Assembly (NCBI RefSeq): GCF_020514115.1
Contig: NZ_VTKZ01000015.1
Coordinates: forward strand, 1 to 38,624
Direction: 5' to 3'
Source of the DNA: Synechococcus sp. MU1642
GTDB taxonomy: Bacteria > Cyanobacteriota > Cyanobacteriia > PCC-6307 > Cyanobiaceae
DNA: 38,624 nt
Shown here: positions 1 to 8,167 of the stretch, piece after piece
How positions within the stretch are numbered: position 1 is the first letter of the stretch
How the letters are laid out: each line of letters begins with the position of its first letter
Notes under the pieces: generated by a model
Told to the model about the DNA's origin: nothing
What the model saw: only the letters and a program-made list of their open reading frames with translations
Databases searched by the model: none
Translations under genes and position numbers: made by a program

Positions 1-385
1 CATGGGGTGAGGCGGCTTTGTCGAGGAAGCGTTCCAGCATCGTCAGTTCCTGGTCGGTGTCCAGGGCCGCTTGCATCCCATGCAGAGCTAGCGCCACAGC
101 GCGCCCTGCACGCCCGCGTGGCACGAAGGCGCTGAAGCTGCCCAGCAGCACCACCGCATCGGCCTGCACCAGAACAGCTGCCGGCAGCAGATGTAACCCC
201 AGGGAGTGGACGATTAACAGGTTGCGTCCAGCGCCGGGGGGCCATGCCGGAGCAACGGCCTCACCGCCGCCGTAGCCCCGGTCTGCGCTGGACCATCTCG
301 CTCCCCCCTCTTCAAAGCGTTGTCGCCAGTGGGACCAGGCGCCGGCCTGGCCAGCCCAACCATGCATTGCCAGGACCTGCATCAT
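1..385 (-). CDS. alpha/beta hydrolase next to bioF, partial (runs off window)
   Basis: The first 128 residues are visible; the rest lies beyond the window edge. The protein starts MMQVLAMHGWAGQAGAW, which fits the first strand and oxyanion-hole HGW of an alpha/beta hydrolase. A nucleophile elbow of the form HSLG (in VHSLGLHLLP) follows near residue 67. Its ATG overlaps the bioF stop by four bases (ATGA), so the two are translationally coupled. In cyanobacterial biotin operons a hydrolase in this position supplies the BioH-type step, removing the methyl ester from pimeloyl-ACP methyl ester. The biotin role is inferred from the neighbour and fold; the catalytic Asp and His are outside the window. 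ATG at 385 and at 382 are equally possible starts. Confidence 0.75.
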   Translation of the reverse strand, partial: MMQVLAMHGWAGQAGAWSHWRQRFEEGGARWSSADRGYGGGEAVAPAWPPGAGRNLLIVHSLGLHLLPAAVLVQADAVVLLGSFSAFVPRGRAGRAVALALHGMQAALDTDQELTMLERFLDKAASPH

Positions 386-1521
386 CGAGAGCCGAGGGCT
401 GCGAGCAGTTGCTCCAATGTGCCCTCCGGCAGGTCCCTCCGCAGCACCAGGCGCAAACGGGCGGTTCCCTCCGGCACGGTGGGCGGCCGGATCGCCACCG
501 ACAGCAGACCCGCCTGCTCCAGCTGTTGCTGGAGGTCGAGCGCTTCCTGGTCGCCACCGACCAGCAAGGGCAGCACAGGACCGTGCCCTGCTGGTTTTGC
601 CCAGCCATGGTGCGCCAGAGCTGTCCTCCAGCGTTCCGAGCGCTGGCTCAGCTTGCTTCCCCAATTGGAGTTGGTTTGGATCAAGCGCAGGGCAGCCTGG
701 GCTCCAGCCACCAGCGGTGGTGCCAGGGCCGTGGTGTAGCGGAAAGCCCCACTGGTTTGAAGCAGCCGTTCCATCGTGCTGTGATCCCCAGCCAGAAATG
801 CACCTCCGCTGCCGAAGGACTTACCGAAGGTGCCGCACACCAAGGCCACAGGCTGTTGGAGTCCATGGCAAAGCCCGCGGCCTCCGGGCCCCAGCACCCC
901 CAGTCCATGGGCTTCGTCCACCAGCAGCTGTGCACCGTGGTGGGCGCACAGGTCGGCGATGCCCTGCAGATTGGGGCTGGTGCCTTCCATGCTGAACAGG
1001 CTTTCGGTCACCACCAGTGGCGGTGTTGTTGCCGGGTTGAGCCGCTGCAGCCTCTGGCCGAGATCCTCAAGATCGTTGTGGGCAAAGCGTTGCAGCCGCG
1101 CTCCACTGGTGCGGACGCCGGCCAGCAGCGAGTGGTGGATCAGCCGGTCCACCAACACGGTGGTGTGTCTGTCACTCAGGGCCGTTAGGGCGGCGATGTT
1201 GGCTTGAAATCCGCTGGGGAACAGCAGCACCCGGTCCCGGTTTAACCAGCTGGCAAGAGCTGCCTCCAGCTTCAGATGGCGTGGTCGGGTGCCGGTGATT
1301 AGGCGAGATCCACCGGCACCGACGCCATCGGAGGCCACGGCCTCCGTTGCCGCTGCGAGCACATCGGGGTGACGGCTGAGCCCGAGGTAGTCGTTGCTCG
1401 CTAGATCAACGAGCTGGCCGGCTCCGGCGGGATCCTGCAGCTGCCAGGGCTCCTGGCCGGAGTTCAAGCTCCGCAGGCGGCGGCGGCGGGCTGGAGTGAT
1501 GGGAGAAGCTTGGTCCCGCAT
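382..1521 (-). CDS. bioF: 8-amino-7-oxononanoate synthase
   Basis: PLP-dependent enzyme joining pimeloyl thioester and L-alanine to give 8-amino-7-oxononanoate, the first step of biotin ring assembly, in the cytoplasm. It shows the alpha-oxoamine synthase features: the SNDYLGL motif near the N-terminus, DEAHGLGVLG (PLP-ring Asp and His), and the Schiff-base lysine in TFGKSFGSGG. The length from the chosen start is 379 residues, normal for the family. The frame stays open another 42 codons upstream, but those overlap the divergent transporter, are rich in Q/R and look noncoding; the ATG at 1521 (MRDQASPITP) fits better. It is followed with a four-base overlap by the hydrolase gene. Only 54 bp separate it from the divergent BASS transporter, so both promoters must be packed there. 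Confidence 0.93.
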   Translation of the reverse strand: MRDQASPITPARRRRLRSLNSGQEPWQLQDPAGAGQLVDLASNDYLGLSRHPDVLAAATEAVASDGVGAGGSRLITGTRPRHLKLEAALASWLNRDRVLLFPSGFQANIAALTALSDRHTTVLVDRLIHHSLLAGVRTSGARLQRFAHNDLEDLGQRLQRLNPATTPPLVVTESLFSMEGTSPNLQGIADLCAHHGAQLLVDEAHGLGVLGPGGRGLCHGLQQPVALVCGTFGKSFGSGGAFLAGDHSTMERLLQTSGAFRYTTALAPPLVAGAQAALRLIQTNSNWGSKLSQRSERWRTALAHHGWAKPAGHGPVLPLLVGGDQEALDLQQQLEQAGLLSVAIRPPTVPEGTARLRLVLRRDLPEGTLEQLLAALGSR

Positions 1522-1575
1522 TACAACAGTCTGGAATCCCCCCTGAACAAGGATGGCCGTAATCCTCTGATCGTG

Positions 1576-2520
1576 ATGACCTGGGAGCGTTTCACTCTGC
1601 TGTTTCCGCTTTGGACGTTGCTGGGAGCTTTGCTGGCCTTGCTGCATCCCCCGCTATTCATCTGGTTCAAGGGGCCACTCATCTCCCTTGGACTCGGCGT
1701 CATCATGCTCGGCATGGGCGTCGGTTTGACACCCGCTGATTTCGTACGGGTTGCTCAACACCCCCGCGCCATGCTGCTGGGGGTGTTGGTGCAGTTCCTG
1801 GTGATGCCGGCCCTTGCCGCTGTGATTGCGGCGGCTTTGCACCTGCCTGCCCCGCTTGCGGTGGGCTTGATTCTTGTCGGCTGCTGCCCAGGGGGGACCG
1901 CCAGCAATGTGGTGGCTCTGATCGGCCGTGGAGATGTGGCGTTATCGATGGTCATGACCACGATCAGCACCCTGGCGGCGGTGGTGTTGACCCCGCGTTT
2001 AACGCAGGTGTTGGCCAGCCAGTATGTGCCGGTGGACGGTTGGGCCCTTTTCCTAGCCGTGCTTCAGGTGGTGTTGCTGCCCGTCACCGTTGGGGTGGTG
2101 CTCAAGCGTGGTCTACCCGGCGTGGCCCAGCGGATTGAGCCGGTGATGCCTCCCCTGGCGGTGATGGCCATCGTGATGATCGTCTCCAGCATCGTCGGCA
2201 GCCAAACGGCTGTGCTGCGTCAGCAGGGGCCCGTGCTGATCCTGGCTTGCCTGCTGCTGCATGGCGGTGGTTTTCTGCTCGGCTGGCTGATTCCCCGGCT
2301 GGCGGGGCAGAGCGTGCAGGCCCAGCGGACCATCAGCATCGAGGTGGGCATGCAGAACTCAGGACTCGCAGTGGTGCTCGCCCGCAGTGGTGGGTTCGCT
2401 AGTCCCCTCACTGCGTTGCCAGGTGCCATCTCTGCGGTGATTCACTGCCTGATAGGCAGCGCCATTGCCACTTTGTGGCGGTGCCAACCTCGCAGTAATC
2501 GCAGTAGATCTGATATGTAA
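1576..2520 (+). CDS. BASS-family (bile acid:sodium symporter-like) transporter
   Basis: Polytopic inner-membrane protein of 314 residues, almost wholly hydrophobic, with about nine or ten predicted helices. The SBF/BASS signature CCPGGTASN lies at residues 103-111, in the discontinuous helix that binds Na+ in known members. Family members carry organic acids such as pyruvate, pantoate or bile acids with sodium; the substrate here cannot be told from sequence. An upstream in-frame start at 1510 would extend into bioF, so ATG at 1576 (MTWERF) is preferred. It is not the bicarbonate transporters SbtA or BicA, which have different architecture. No neighbour gives a metabolic clue beyond the divergent bioF. 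Confidence 0.85.
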   Translation: MTWERFTLLFPLWTLLGALLALLHPPLFIWFKGPLISLGLGVIMLGMGVGLTPADFVRVAQHPRAMLLGVLVQFLVMPALAAVIAAALHLPAPLAVGLILVGCCPGGTASNVVALIGRGDVALSMVMTTISTLAAVVLTPRLTQVLASQYVPVDGWALFLAVLQVVLLPVTVGVVLKRGLPGVAQRIEPVMPPLAVMAIVMIVSSIVGSQTAVLRQQGPVLILACLLLHGGGFLLGWLIPRLAGQSVQAQRTISIEVGMQNSGLAVVLARSGGFASPLTALPGAISAVIHCLIGSAIATLWRCQPRSNRSRSDM

Positions 2521-3095
2521 GTATTTGGTTTGCATCCGGCGGTGATTGCAAACAAATTGTGAAGGGGGCATCAGGTAATTGCCTGATATGCCTTGATGAA
2601 ATCTCCAGAAGGACGGCGGCGATTCATAAAAACCTGTTACTTCCATAGACATGATCACCAGATAAAACTCGCTGGCTTAACCCGCTTTTAGTGCCCACCC
2701 CACTTCCTTCTGTCAGTTGGTGCCCAGTGCTTACAACTCCTAAGTAATTGGCAAATGATTAGACAGGTTCGTCATTAAAGGTGTGCTGGACCAAGGCTCG
2801 AAAACCTCTTGTTTTTTGTATTCGAGAAATTCTTGCTCCTCTGCAGGTCAGCCAGGCCAATTTCTCAAGGCATCGCAGGTCGTCTTGTACTCAAGCTTGA
2901 GAGAGTGCAAATCGAGGCGCAGGCTCGCAACTATTTCCTCGTGCATTGAGCAGAGACAACTTCTTGAATTGCTACAGATGCTCAAAATTGCTTGACGTAG
3001 GGCCTGATACAGGTGCGCATTAGCAACCGCTTTCCCTTCCTGAGAGCGGTCTGCTGTGCGGATGCCTCCCTCACGGCATAAGGAGCGATTTGGCG
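2521..3095 (+). other. gene-poor stretch, no convincing gene
   Basis: About 575 bases in which no frame gives a protein I trust. A minus-strand open frame (2848-3252) ends in a plausible-looking segment, but it has no good start and runs through the pseudogene at 3096. The one structure seen is an imperfect hairpin at 2567-2592 (ATCAGG/CCTGAT extended by GGC/GCC across a two-base bulge), 46 bases after the transporter stop. It lacks a T-run, so it may be an mRNA 3' end stabiliser rather than a classic terminator. Confidence 0.5.
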
Positions 3096-3303
3096 ATGGT
3101 TCATGGGTCGAAATTCCTGAAGTCAATGACCTCCGAAACCAAAAACTGGGCAGTTGTTGCAGCCGCCTTGGAAGCTCAAGGGGGCTACTAGTAGCCAGAT
3201 GTACCGACGCGCCAAAGCGATGGCAGAAGGAAAGGCAGATCCCATTTCCCATTCCAACGAGCTACCCCGCTGCACCTCACAGCATCTCTTTTGCCTGAGC
3301 TGA
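3096..3303 (+). pseudogene. small hypothetical protein gene, frameshifted in a G5 run
   Basis: From ATG at 3096 (or 3126) the frame encodes NWAVVAAALEAQG and then hits TAG at 3189. Dropping one G from the five-G run at 3180-3184 joins it to a second open frame reading ATSSQMYRRAKAMAEGKADP and ending at 3303. The joined product, about 68 residues, is continuous and compositionally uniform; I have a general impression of short cyanobacterial proteins containing a 'QMYRRAKA' helix, but this is memory, not a search. AGGAG about ten bases before 3096 is a fair ribosome site. A hairpin terminator follows directly. It is either a genuine frameshift mutation or a base-calling error in a homopolymer. 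Confidence 0.5.
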
Positions 3304-3310
3304 TGAGTCA

Positions 3311-3337
3311 AGTCCCTGCATCAGCAGGGGCTTTCTT
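3311..3337 (+). terminator. intrinsic terminator after the 3096-3303 gene
   Basis: The stem CCCTGC/GCAGGG around an ATCA loop is extended by AG/CT across a mismatch and followed by TTTCTT. It begins seven bases after the stop codon of the broken gene, showing that gene was, or still is, transcribed on the plus strand. Confidence 0.6.
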
Positions 3338-3346
3338 CGAGACTGA

Positions 3347-3544
3347 TCAGCGGCCTTCTAGGGCCAATACTTGATCCATTCTCTTCTCCTCAGCCGTGAG
3401 GAAATCGGCCCACATCCCTATGAGGAAGCTCAGAGTGGCTAAGGCCTGTAGCTGCTCTTGCGAGCCAGGGCGGGTGTATTTGAAGTCCATGAACATGCGA
3501 TCAGCGGCTGATTGCTGTTCCTGGCATCTGGCATCAATAGACAT
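3347..3544 (-). CDS. hypothetical protein, 65 aa
   Basis: Encodes MSIDARCQEQQSAADRMF followed by a Gln/Leu-rich segment and a mildly hydrophobic stretch (ATLSFLIGMWADFL), ending in EKRMDQVLALEGR. It has no recognised domain. The ATG lies two bases after the stop of the upstream secreted-protein frame (3547-3734), a spacing typical of a two-gene operon and the main reason to believe both. The mix of charged and amphipathic segments suggests a small helical, possibly membrane-associated protein. Confidence 0.5.
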   Translation of the reverse strand: MSIDARCQEQQSAADRMFMDFKYTRPGSQEQLQALATLSFLIGMWADFLTAEEKRMDQVLALEGR

Positions 3545-3546
3545 CG

Positions 3547-3734
3547 TCAGGCCTCGACTTCAGTTTTTTCGTCAGCTTTCTGGTGAGCCTCTGTCGAGGT
3601 TGCTTCCGCTGACTTGCTGCGAGGACAGTCACCAGCGTTGGCGCCGCCAACAAAAACTGCCAACGCCATGACTGCCGCGATCGCGCTGCCACCCAAATAG
3701 GCGAGTCTCGCGGGAAGTTTTTGCCTTGAGCCAT
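3547..3734 (-). pseudogene. small secreted or membrane protein, apparently frameshifted near its start
   Basis: The ATG at 3734 opens MAQGKNFP. The frame that then looks coding is offset by one base: RLAYLGGSAIAAVMALAVFV, then GGANAGDC and an acidic tail ending ADEKTEVEA, with stop TGA at 3547-3549. That frame has the shape of a signal peptide with an A-N-A cleavage site and ends two bases before the ATG of the next gene, which strongly supports it. It has no ATG start of its own, only a TTG at 3696 that would cut into the hydrophobic core. One missing base around 3708-3712 would restore a protein of about 62 residues. Alternatively the TTG is used and a 49-residue protein is made. Confidence 0.45.
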
Positions 3735-3790
3735 GCCGCTATCATGCAAAGGTTGGTTACATATCTTAATAATCTCACTATCCTGCCTGT

Positions 3791-3892
3791 ATGTCCATCA
3801 CCAGCCAAGGCCTGATCGCCTTCTTTTGCAGCTTCGGCGTGGCTCTCGTAGCCCTGAATCTCAACAATCTGGCGCAGCCGTCAAAAGGCTGA
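3791..3892 (+). CDS. tiny single-helix membrane protein, 33 aa
   Basis: The ATG opens MSITSQGLIAFFCSFGVALV and ends ALNLNNLAQPSKG. About 20 uninterrupted hydrophobic residues form one transmembrane helix with short polar ends, like the small photosystem or membrane-stress subunits common in cyanobacteria. It does not match a named subunit I know. Such a clean helix with a start and stop at sensible positions is unlikely by chance, but no clear ribosome site is visible. Confidence 0.45.
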   Translation: MSITSQGLIAFFCSFGVALVALNLNNLAQPSKG

Positions 3893-3947
3893 GGTAAAGG
3901 TAAAACCCCTGGCGACGACGTGAGTCACCAAGTCGGTTTTCGCTTGA

Positions 3948-4211
3948 TTGGTGGCGCCGGTATCGACAACTGGCTTTTTCGAGCGTTGTAGGGCTACCAC
4001 TAACAAGAGGGTTAGGCATTCCCACTTGGTCAAAAAGCTCCCCTGCCGAGTGTGCGGCAAGACAATCGAACTATCTGAAGTTGCTGCGCAGTACGCGGCT
4101 GGCTCAGCTGTACACGCAATGTGCGTTCCCATGGCCAAGACCACTCGGAAAGGCCCGTCTTTTAAGAATCTGACTCGCTGGCTGGATCGTGTCTTGAGCG
4201 CATCCGACTGA
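3948..4211 (+). CDS. small putative zinc-binding protein
   Basis: The convincing part runs from about residue 28: KKLPCRVCGKTIELSEVAAQ, then a His-x2-Cys (HAMC), then a basic tail ending in WLDRVLSASD. Together CxxC and HxxC, 21 residues apart, make a CCHC zinc-finger-like arrangement. The residues before it look noncoding, so the true start may be the TTG near 4026 rather than 3948. The function is unknown; small zinc-ribbon proteins like this often bind nucleic acid. The neighbours are other tiny genes with no shared pathway. Confidence 0.45.
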   Translation: MVAPVSTTGFFERCRATTNKRVRHSHLVKKLPCRVCGKTIELSEVAAQYAAGSAVHAMCVPMAKTTRKGPSFKNLTRWLDRVLSASD

Positions 4212-4376
4212 AAGGGGCTAGCTACTTCATGCCGCCACCGTTTCGCCGCTACCCAAGCGGTGCACTGCTTTCCAGTTGCGGTAATCGTTGCCTCCTCCCC
4301 TCAGAATTAATGAGTCTTCTGACGGGTAGGCCGGCTTACGTTTCCCGCCTATCACGAGGCAAGTCGCCACAAGACC

Positions 4377-4487
4377 ATGGACATGATGTTCTTCATCGGC
4401 GTGAACATCGCTCTTCTCGGCTTGCTCGTCTATGGACTTATGACGGCCAAAGAGAAGATCAAGGCTGGCCGTAAAGAGATCGTCTGA
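4377..4487 (+). CDS. tiny single-helix membrane protein, 36 aa
   Basis: Encodes MDMMFFIGVNIALLGLLVYG followed by LMTAKEKIKAGRKEIV: one transmembrane helix and a short positively charged tail, so the C-terminus should face the cytoplasm. It ends cleanly at TGA. It is the second such microprotein in this short region (compare 3791-3892); the two sequences are not alike. No named family is recognised. Its 3' end overlaps the end of the broken minus-strand gene at 4459. Confidence 0.45.
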   Translation: MDMMFFIGVNIALLGLLVYGLMTAKEKIKAGRKEIV

Positions 4488-4780
4488 CGTATTGGCTTAC
4501 TAGCTGAGACCTCGGCCTGAGGTGAATGGCCTGCTGTATCGACGCCAAGCACATTCCCGTAAAGGTGGTGTTTGGCGACCCCGCTCCATGCATCCATTCT
4601 GCTTCCCCGGTCTCCTGGTCGATGGTGGGGACCCGTGAAGTGGGTGCCGGTGGAGCGGAGCCACACGGGAACAAACGCATCCAGCTTGTCGGCCAGCGCC
4701 ACGTCGAAGCAGGCCCAGCAAGGCAGCCAGCATTGATGGTTTGCGCGCTTCCGTATTTCTTGATGCTGCTGGTGAGTCAT
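4459..4780 (-). pseudogene. hypothetical gene with an apparent single-base frameshift
   Basis: From ATG at 4780 the frame reads MTHQQHQEIRKRANHQCWL and on to VWLRSTGTHFT, with a Cys/Trp-rich core. The same frame then turns low quality, while the adjacent frame continues convincingly as RVPTIDQETGEAEWMHGAGS, then NTTFTGMCLASIQQAIH, to a stop at 4459. Adding one C at about 4640 (ACGGGTC to ACCCGGGTC-like) would fuse them into about 107 residues. No family is recognised. It could be true decay or a sequence error; neighbouring small genes show the same problem. Confidence 0.4.
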
Positions 4781-4915
4781 AGCGGTTGGAGCTGATCGAC
4801 CGAGTTTTTGTTGTTGAAGCAATCCCAGGTGTCCAGCACCAACCTGGTCACATCCAAGATGCTCATCTCGGCCCTTGCAGCCGTCTGGAGGCTTCGCTCG
4901 TCTTAGTCGGTCGCC

Positions 4916-5146
4916 CTAGGTCGAGCCCCCGTCGTGGAGTTCGAACAGCAGGCGGGCAGCGAGGCCACGAGAGATGCGTCGTTCCACGAGCAGATCACAG
5001 ATCCAGTTGAATAGCGGCGGGGCATCGGTGCTGGATGCCAGGCGTTGTTCGAGGGCCTTCAGCTCCTGCACGTCGCGGCAGCCTCGAAGGGCATCGATCA
5101 GGGTGTCTTCAGCCGGCCGCGGCTTGATGAGCTGAGTGCTGGTCAC
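4916..5146 (-). CDS. hypothetical protein, 76 aa
   Basis: Encodes MTSTQLIKPRPAEDTLIDAL followed by helical, Leu/Arg-rich sequence ending RLLFELHDGGST. No membrane segment, signal peptide or known motif is visible. Heptad-like spacing of Leu/Ile over residues 17-70 suggests a compact helical bundle, perhaps a small adaptor. The frame has even, high-GC codon use like the core genes and ends cleanly. It appears monocistronic, reading away from the helicase gene. Confidence 0.6.
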   Translation of the reverse strand: MTSTQLIKPRPAEDTLIDALRGCRDVQELKALEQRLASSTDAPPLFNWICDLLVERRISRGLAARLLFELHDGGST

Positions 5147-5224
5147 AGGCAGTGGCTCTAAATCCCCTCAGTCATGGCACTGGCGGGGTGCCCCTGTCAC
5201 CCTTCGCTGTTGTGCAGCAGGCAC

Positions 5225-5254
5225 AAAAAAAGCCCCGGTGGGCTCACCTGGGCT
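5225..5254 (-). terminator. minus-strand terminator with no gene feeding it
   Basis: Read on the minus strand, AGCCC(A)GGTG, loop AGCC, CACC(G)GGGCT is followed by seven T. The stem is nine pairs with one internal mismatch. No minus-strand gene lies to its right before the helicase start at 5391, so it would end a short RNA antisense to the helicase leader or upstream of it. Confidence 0.5.
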
Positions 5255-5390
5255 CGAGGCATTCTCATGACTATTTTTCATGATCAGGCTTGGTTCCGTC
5301 AAAAGAGGTCGGCACATCTGATTGATTGCATTGGCGTGGCTTATTGCTTGTTCGAAAAGAGAGCTCAGCCAGGCTCCTTAAGATCATTTG

Positions 5391-8165
5391 ATGAACCAAT
5401 CGACACCGGCCACGCCCCAATACGAGCCCGATGTCGATCGCAGTGCCCCACTGAATCCCTCAGAAATCTTTCCCTTCCCGCTGGATGATTTCCAGCTGGA
5501 GGCCATGGATGCCCTCAACCAGGGACATTCGGTTGTGGTCAGTGCCCCCACAGGATCCGGCAAAACCCTGATCGGGGAATACGCCATTCATCGCGCCCTG
5601 GCCCACGGCCAGAAGGTCTTCTACACCACACCGTTGAAGGCTCTCTCCAATCAGAAACTACGCGATTTCCGCGATGAGTTCGGTGCGGAGAACGTGGGTT
5701 TGATGACCGGTGATCTCAGCGTGAATCGCGAGGCCTCCATCGTGGTGATGACGACGGAGATCTTCCGCAACATGCTCTACGCCGAGGCGGATGAGCACGA
5801 TGATCCCCTTGCTGATGTGGAAGCGGTGGTGCTCGATGAGTGCCACTACATGAACGACTCCCAGCGCGGCACAGTCTGGGAGGAGTCGATCATTCACTGC
5901 CCACCCACGGTGCAGCTGGTGGCGCTTTCCGCCACCGTGGCCAATGCAGGGCAGCTGACCGACTGGATCGAGAAGGTTCATGGTCCGACCACGTTGGTGA
6001 TGAGTGACCACCGGCCGGTGCCGCTGCAGTTCAGCTTCTGCAGTGCCAAGGGGTTGCATCCCCTGTTGAACGAAGCTGGCACGGGTCTTCATCCCAACTG
6101 CAAGGTCTGGCGCGCGCCCAGGGGGCACAAGCGCAAAGGGCGTTCCCAGAGGCCGCCGCAACCCGAGCCACCGCCGATCAGCTTCGTCGTGGCTCAGATG
6201 GCGGAGCGGCAGATGCTCCCGGCCATCTATTTCATCTTCAGCCGCCGCGGCTGTGACAAGGCGGTACGGGATTTGGGAGTGCAGTGCCTGGTGACTCAGG
6301 AGGAGCAAGCGCGGATCAAGGAGCGCCTAACCGCTTACAGCCACGACAACCCCGAGGCCGTTCGGGATGGAATTCACGCTGATGCGCTGCTGCGGGGCAT
6401 AGCTGCCCACCACGCCGGTGTTCTGCCCGCCTGGAAGGAGTTGATCGAGGAGCTCTTCCAGCAGGGGTTGGTGAAGGTGGTCTTTGCCACGGAGACCCTG
6501 GCGGCGGGCATCAACATGCCCGCCCGCAGCACGGTGATTGCGGCCCTATCCAAGCGCACCGAGCGGGGACATCGCCCGCTGATGGGCAGTGAGTTCCTCC
6601 AGATGGCCGGGCGGGCCGGGCGGCGTGGCCTCGACTCTCAGGGCTACGTCGTAACGGTGCAAAGCCGGTTCGAAGGTGTGCGTGAAGCTGGGCAGCTGGC
6701 GATAAGTCCCGCCGACCCCCTGGTGAGCCAGTTCACCCCCAGCTACGGCATGGTTCTCAACCTGCTGCAGCGTCACGATCTGGCCAAGGCCAGGGAGCTG
6801 GTGGAGCGCAGTTTTGGCCGCTATCTGGCGGGGCTTGACCTCGTGGAGGACGAGGAGAACCTTTCTCAGCTGCGGTTGCAACTCAGCCAGCTGGAGGGCG
6901 TCGCCGGCGACATCCCCTGGGAAGACTTTGAGGACTACGAAAAAATGCGTGGGCGGCTCCGCGAGGAGCGGCGCTTGCTCCGCATCCTTCAGCAGCAGGC
7001 CGAGGAGACGCTCGCCAATGAGCTGACGATGGCCCTGCAGTTCGCCAGCACCGGCACCCTGGTCAGCCTCAAATCGCCGCAGCTGCGGGGGCGCGTCGCG
7101 CCCGCGGTGATCGTCGAGAAGGTGAAGGGGCCCGGTCAGTTCCCGCTGCTGCTCTGCCTGACTGATGAAAACGTCTGGATCCTGCTGCCCTGTCAGGCGG
7201 TGGTGAGCATCCATGCGGAGCTCAGTTGTCTGCAGGTGGATGGGCTCGAGGTCCCGGAGCTGTCCCGTTCCGGTGAGTTGCGCCATGGCGATCAGGCCAG
7301 TGGTGGTTTGGCGTTAGCCGTGGCCCATATGGCCCGGCGCCACGACATGACCACCCCGCAATACGACTTGGCTGGGGAGGTGTTGACCCAGGCCCGGCTG
7401 GTTCGGGATCTCGAGCAGGAGCAGGAGCATCATCCGGCCCATCGCTGGGGAGATCGCAAACAGCTGAAGAAGCACCGCCGTCGCATGGAAGATCTGGAGC
7501 TAGAGATCGCTGAAAGGCAGCATCTGCTGCATCAGCGGGCCAACCGTCACTGGGAGACCTTCCTGGCCTTGATGGAGATCCTGCAGCACTTCGGATGCCT
7601 CGATGAGCTGGATCCCACTGAGATCGGCCGCACCGTTTCTGCCTTGCGTGGTGACAACGAACTTTGGCTGGGGTTGGCGCTGATGAGTGGGCATCTCGAT
7701 GACCTCTCCCCGCCCGACCTGGCGGCAGTGTTCGAGGCGATCAGCACCGAGGTCAACCGCCCCGACCTGTGGAGTGGCTTCCCGCCGCCTGCGGCGGCCG
7801 AGGAAGCCCTGCAGGATCTTTCGGGTCTGCGTCGCGAACTGCTGCGAGCCCAGGAACGCGCTGGTGTGGTGGTGCCGGCCTGGTGGGAACCCGAGCTCAT
7901 GGGCCTTGTGGATGCCTGGGCCCGGGGGACGTCCTGGAGCGATCTGATTGCCAACACTTCCCTGGATGAGGGTGATGTGGTGCGGATCATGCGCCGCACC
8001 GTGGATCTTCTGGCCCAGGTGCCCTACTGCGAAGCGATCAGTGAGCAACTGCGCAGCCATGCCCGTCAGGCTTTGAAAGCGATCAACCGCTTCCCGGTGG
8101 CTGAAGCCGAGGATCTGGTGCCGGCCCCCGCTGCGCTCAACCCGGCGACGGAGCGGGCGGCCTGA
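5391..8165 (+). CDS. Ski2-like DEAD/DEAH-box RNA helicase with DSHCT-type C-terminus
   Basis: A 924-residue superfamily 2 helicase. Walker A is SAPTGSGKT (residues 51-59), Walker B is DECH (149-152), motif III is SAT (180-182), and motif VI QMAGRAGRRGLD lies near residue 400. After the two RecA domains comes a long Leu/Glu/Arg-rich region and a C-terminal helical domain resembling the DSHCT domain of Ski2/Mtr4 enzymes, including PDLAAVFEAISTEV. Cyanobacteria and plant chloroplasts (ISE2) carry this form; it unwinds structured RNA during turnover or ribosome maturation. A TTG precedes the ATG by one codon; the ATG at 5391 (MNQSTPATPQ) is preferred. It converges on fumC with only two bases between stop codons. 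The family is certain; the exact RNA substrate is not known. Confidence 0.92.
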   Translation: MNQSTPATPQYEPDVDRSAPLNPSEIFPFPLDDFQLEAMDALNQGHSVVVSAPTGSGKTLIGEYAIHRALAHGQKVFYTTPLKALSNQKLRDFRDEFGAENVGLMTGDLSVNREASIVVMTTEIFRNMLYAEADEHDDPLADVEAVVLDECHYMNDSQRGTVWEESIIHCPPTVQLVALSATVANAGQLTDWIEKVHGPTTLVMSDHRPVPLQFSFCSAKGLHPLLNEAGTGLHPNCKVWRAPRGHKRKGRSQRPPQPEPPPISFVVAQMAERQMLPAIYFIFSRRGCDKAVRDLGVQCLVTQEEQARIKERLTAYSHDNPEAVRDGIHADALLRGIAAHHAGVLPAWKELIEELFQQGLVKVVFATETLAAGINMPARSTVIAALSKRTERGHRPLMGSEFLQMAGRAGRRGLDSQGYVVTVQSRFEGVREAGQLAISPADPLVSQFTPSYGMVLNLLQRHDLAKARELVERSFGRYLAGLDLVEDEENLSQLRLQLSQLEGVAGDIPWEDFEDYEKMRGRLREERRLLRILQQQAEETLANELTMALQFASTGTLVSLKSPQLRGRVAPAVIVEKVKGPGQFPLLLCLTDENVWILLPCQAVVSIHAELSCLQVDGLEVPELSRSGELRHGDQASGGLALAVAHMARRHDMTTPQYDLAGEVLTQARLVRDLEQEQEHHPAHRWGDRKQLKKHRRRMEDLELEIAERQHLLHQRANRHWETFLALMEILQHFGCLDELDPTEIGRTVSALRGDNELWLGLALMSGHLDDLSPPDLAAVFEAISTEVNRPDLWSGFPPPAAAEEALQDLSGLRRELLRAQERAGVVVPAWWEPELMGLVDAWARGTSWSDLIANTSLDEGDVVRIMRRTVDLLAQVPYCEAISEQLRSHARQALKAINRFPVAEAEDLVPAPAALNPATERAA

Positions 8166-8167
8166 GC

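Noticed and set aside
382-1647. The longer 421-codon bioF
   Set aside because: The extra 42 N-terminal residues are antisense to the transporter and not typical of the family; ATG at 1521 gives normal length.
2848-3252. Minus-strand frame of 134 codons
   Set aside because: It overlaps the plus-strand pseudogene with its terminator, has no good start, and uneven composition.
5174-5488. Plus-strand frame of 104 codons before the helicase
   Set aside because: It crosses the minus-strand hairpin and the helicase start in another frame; the sequence looks random.
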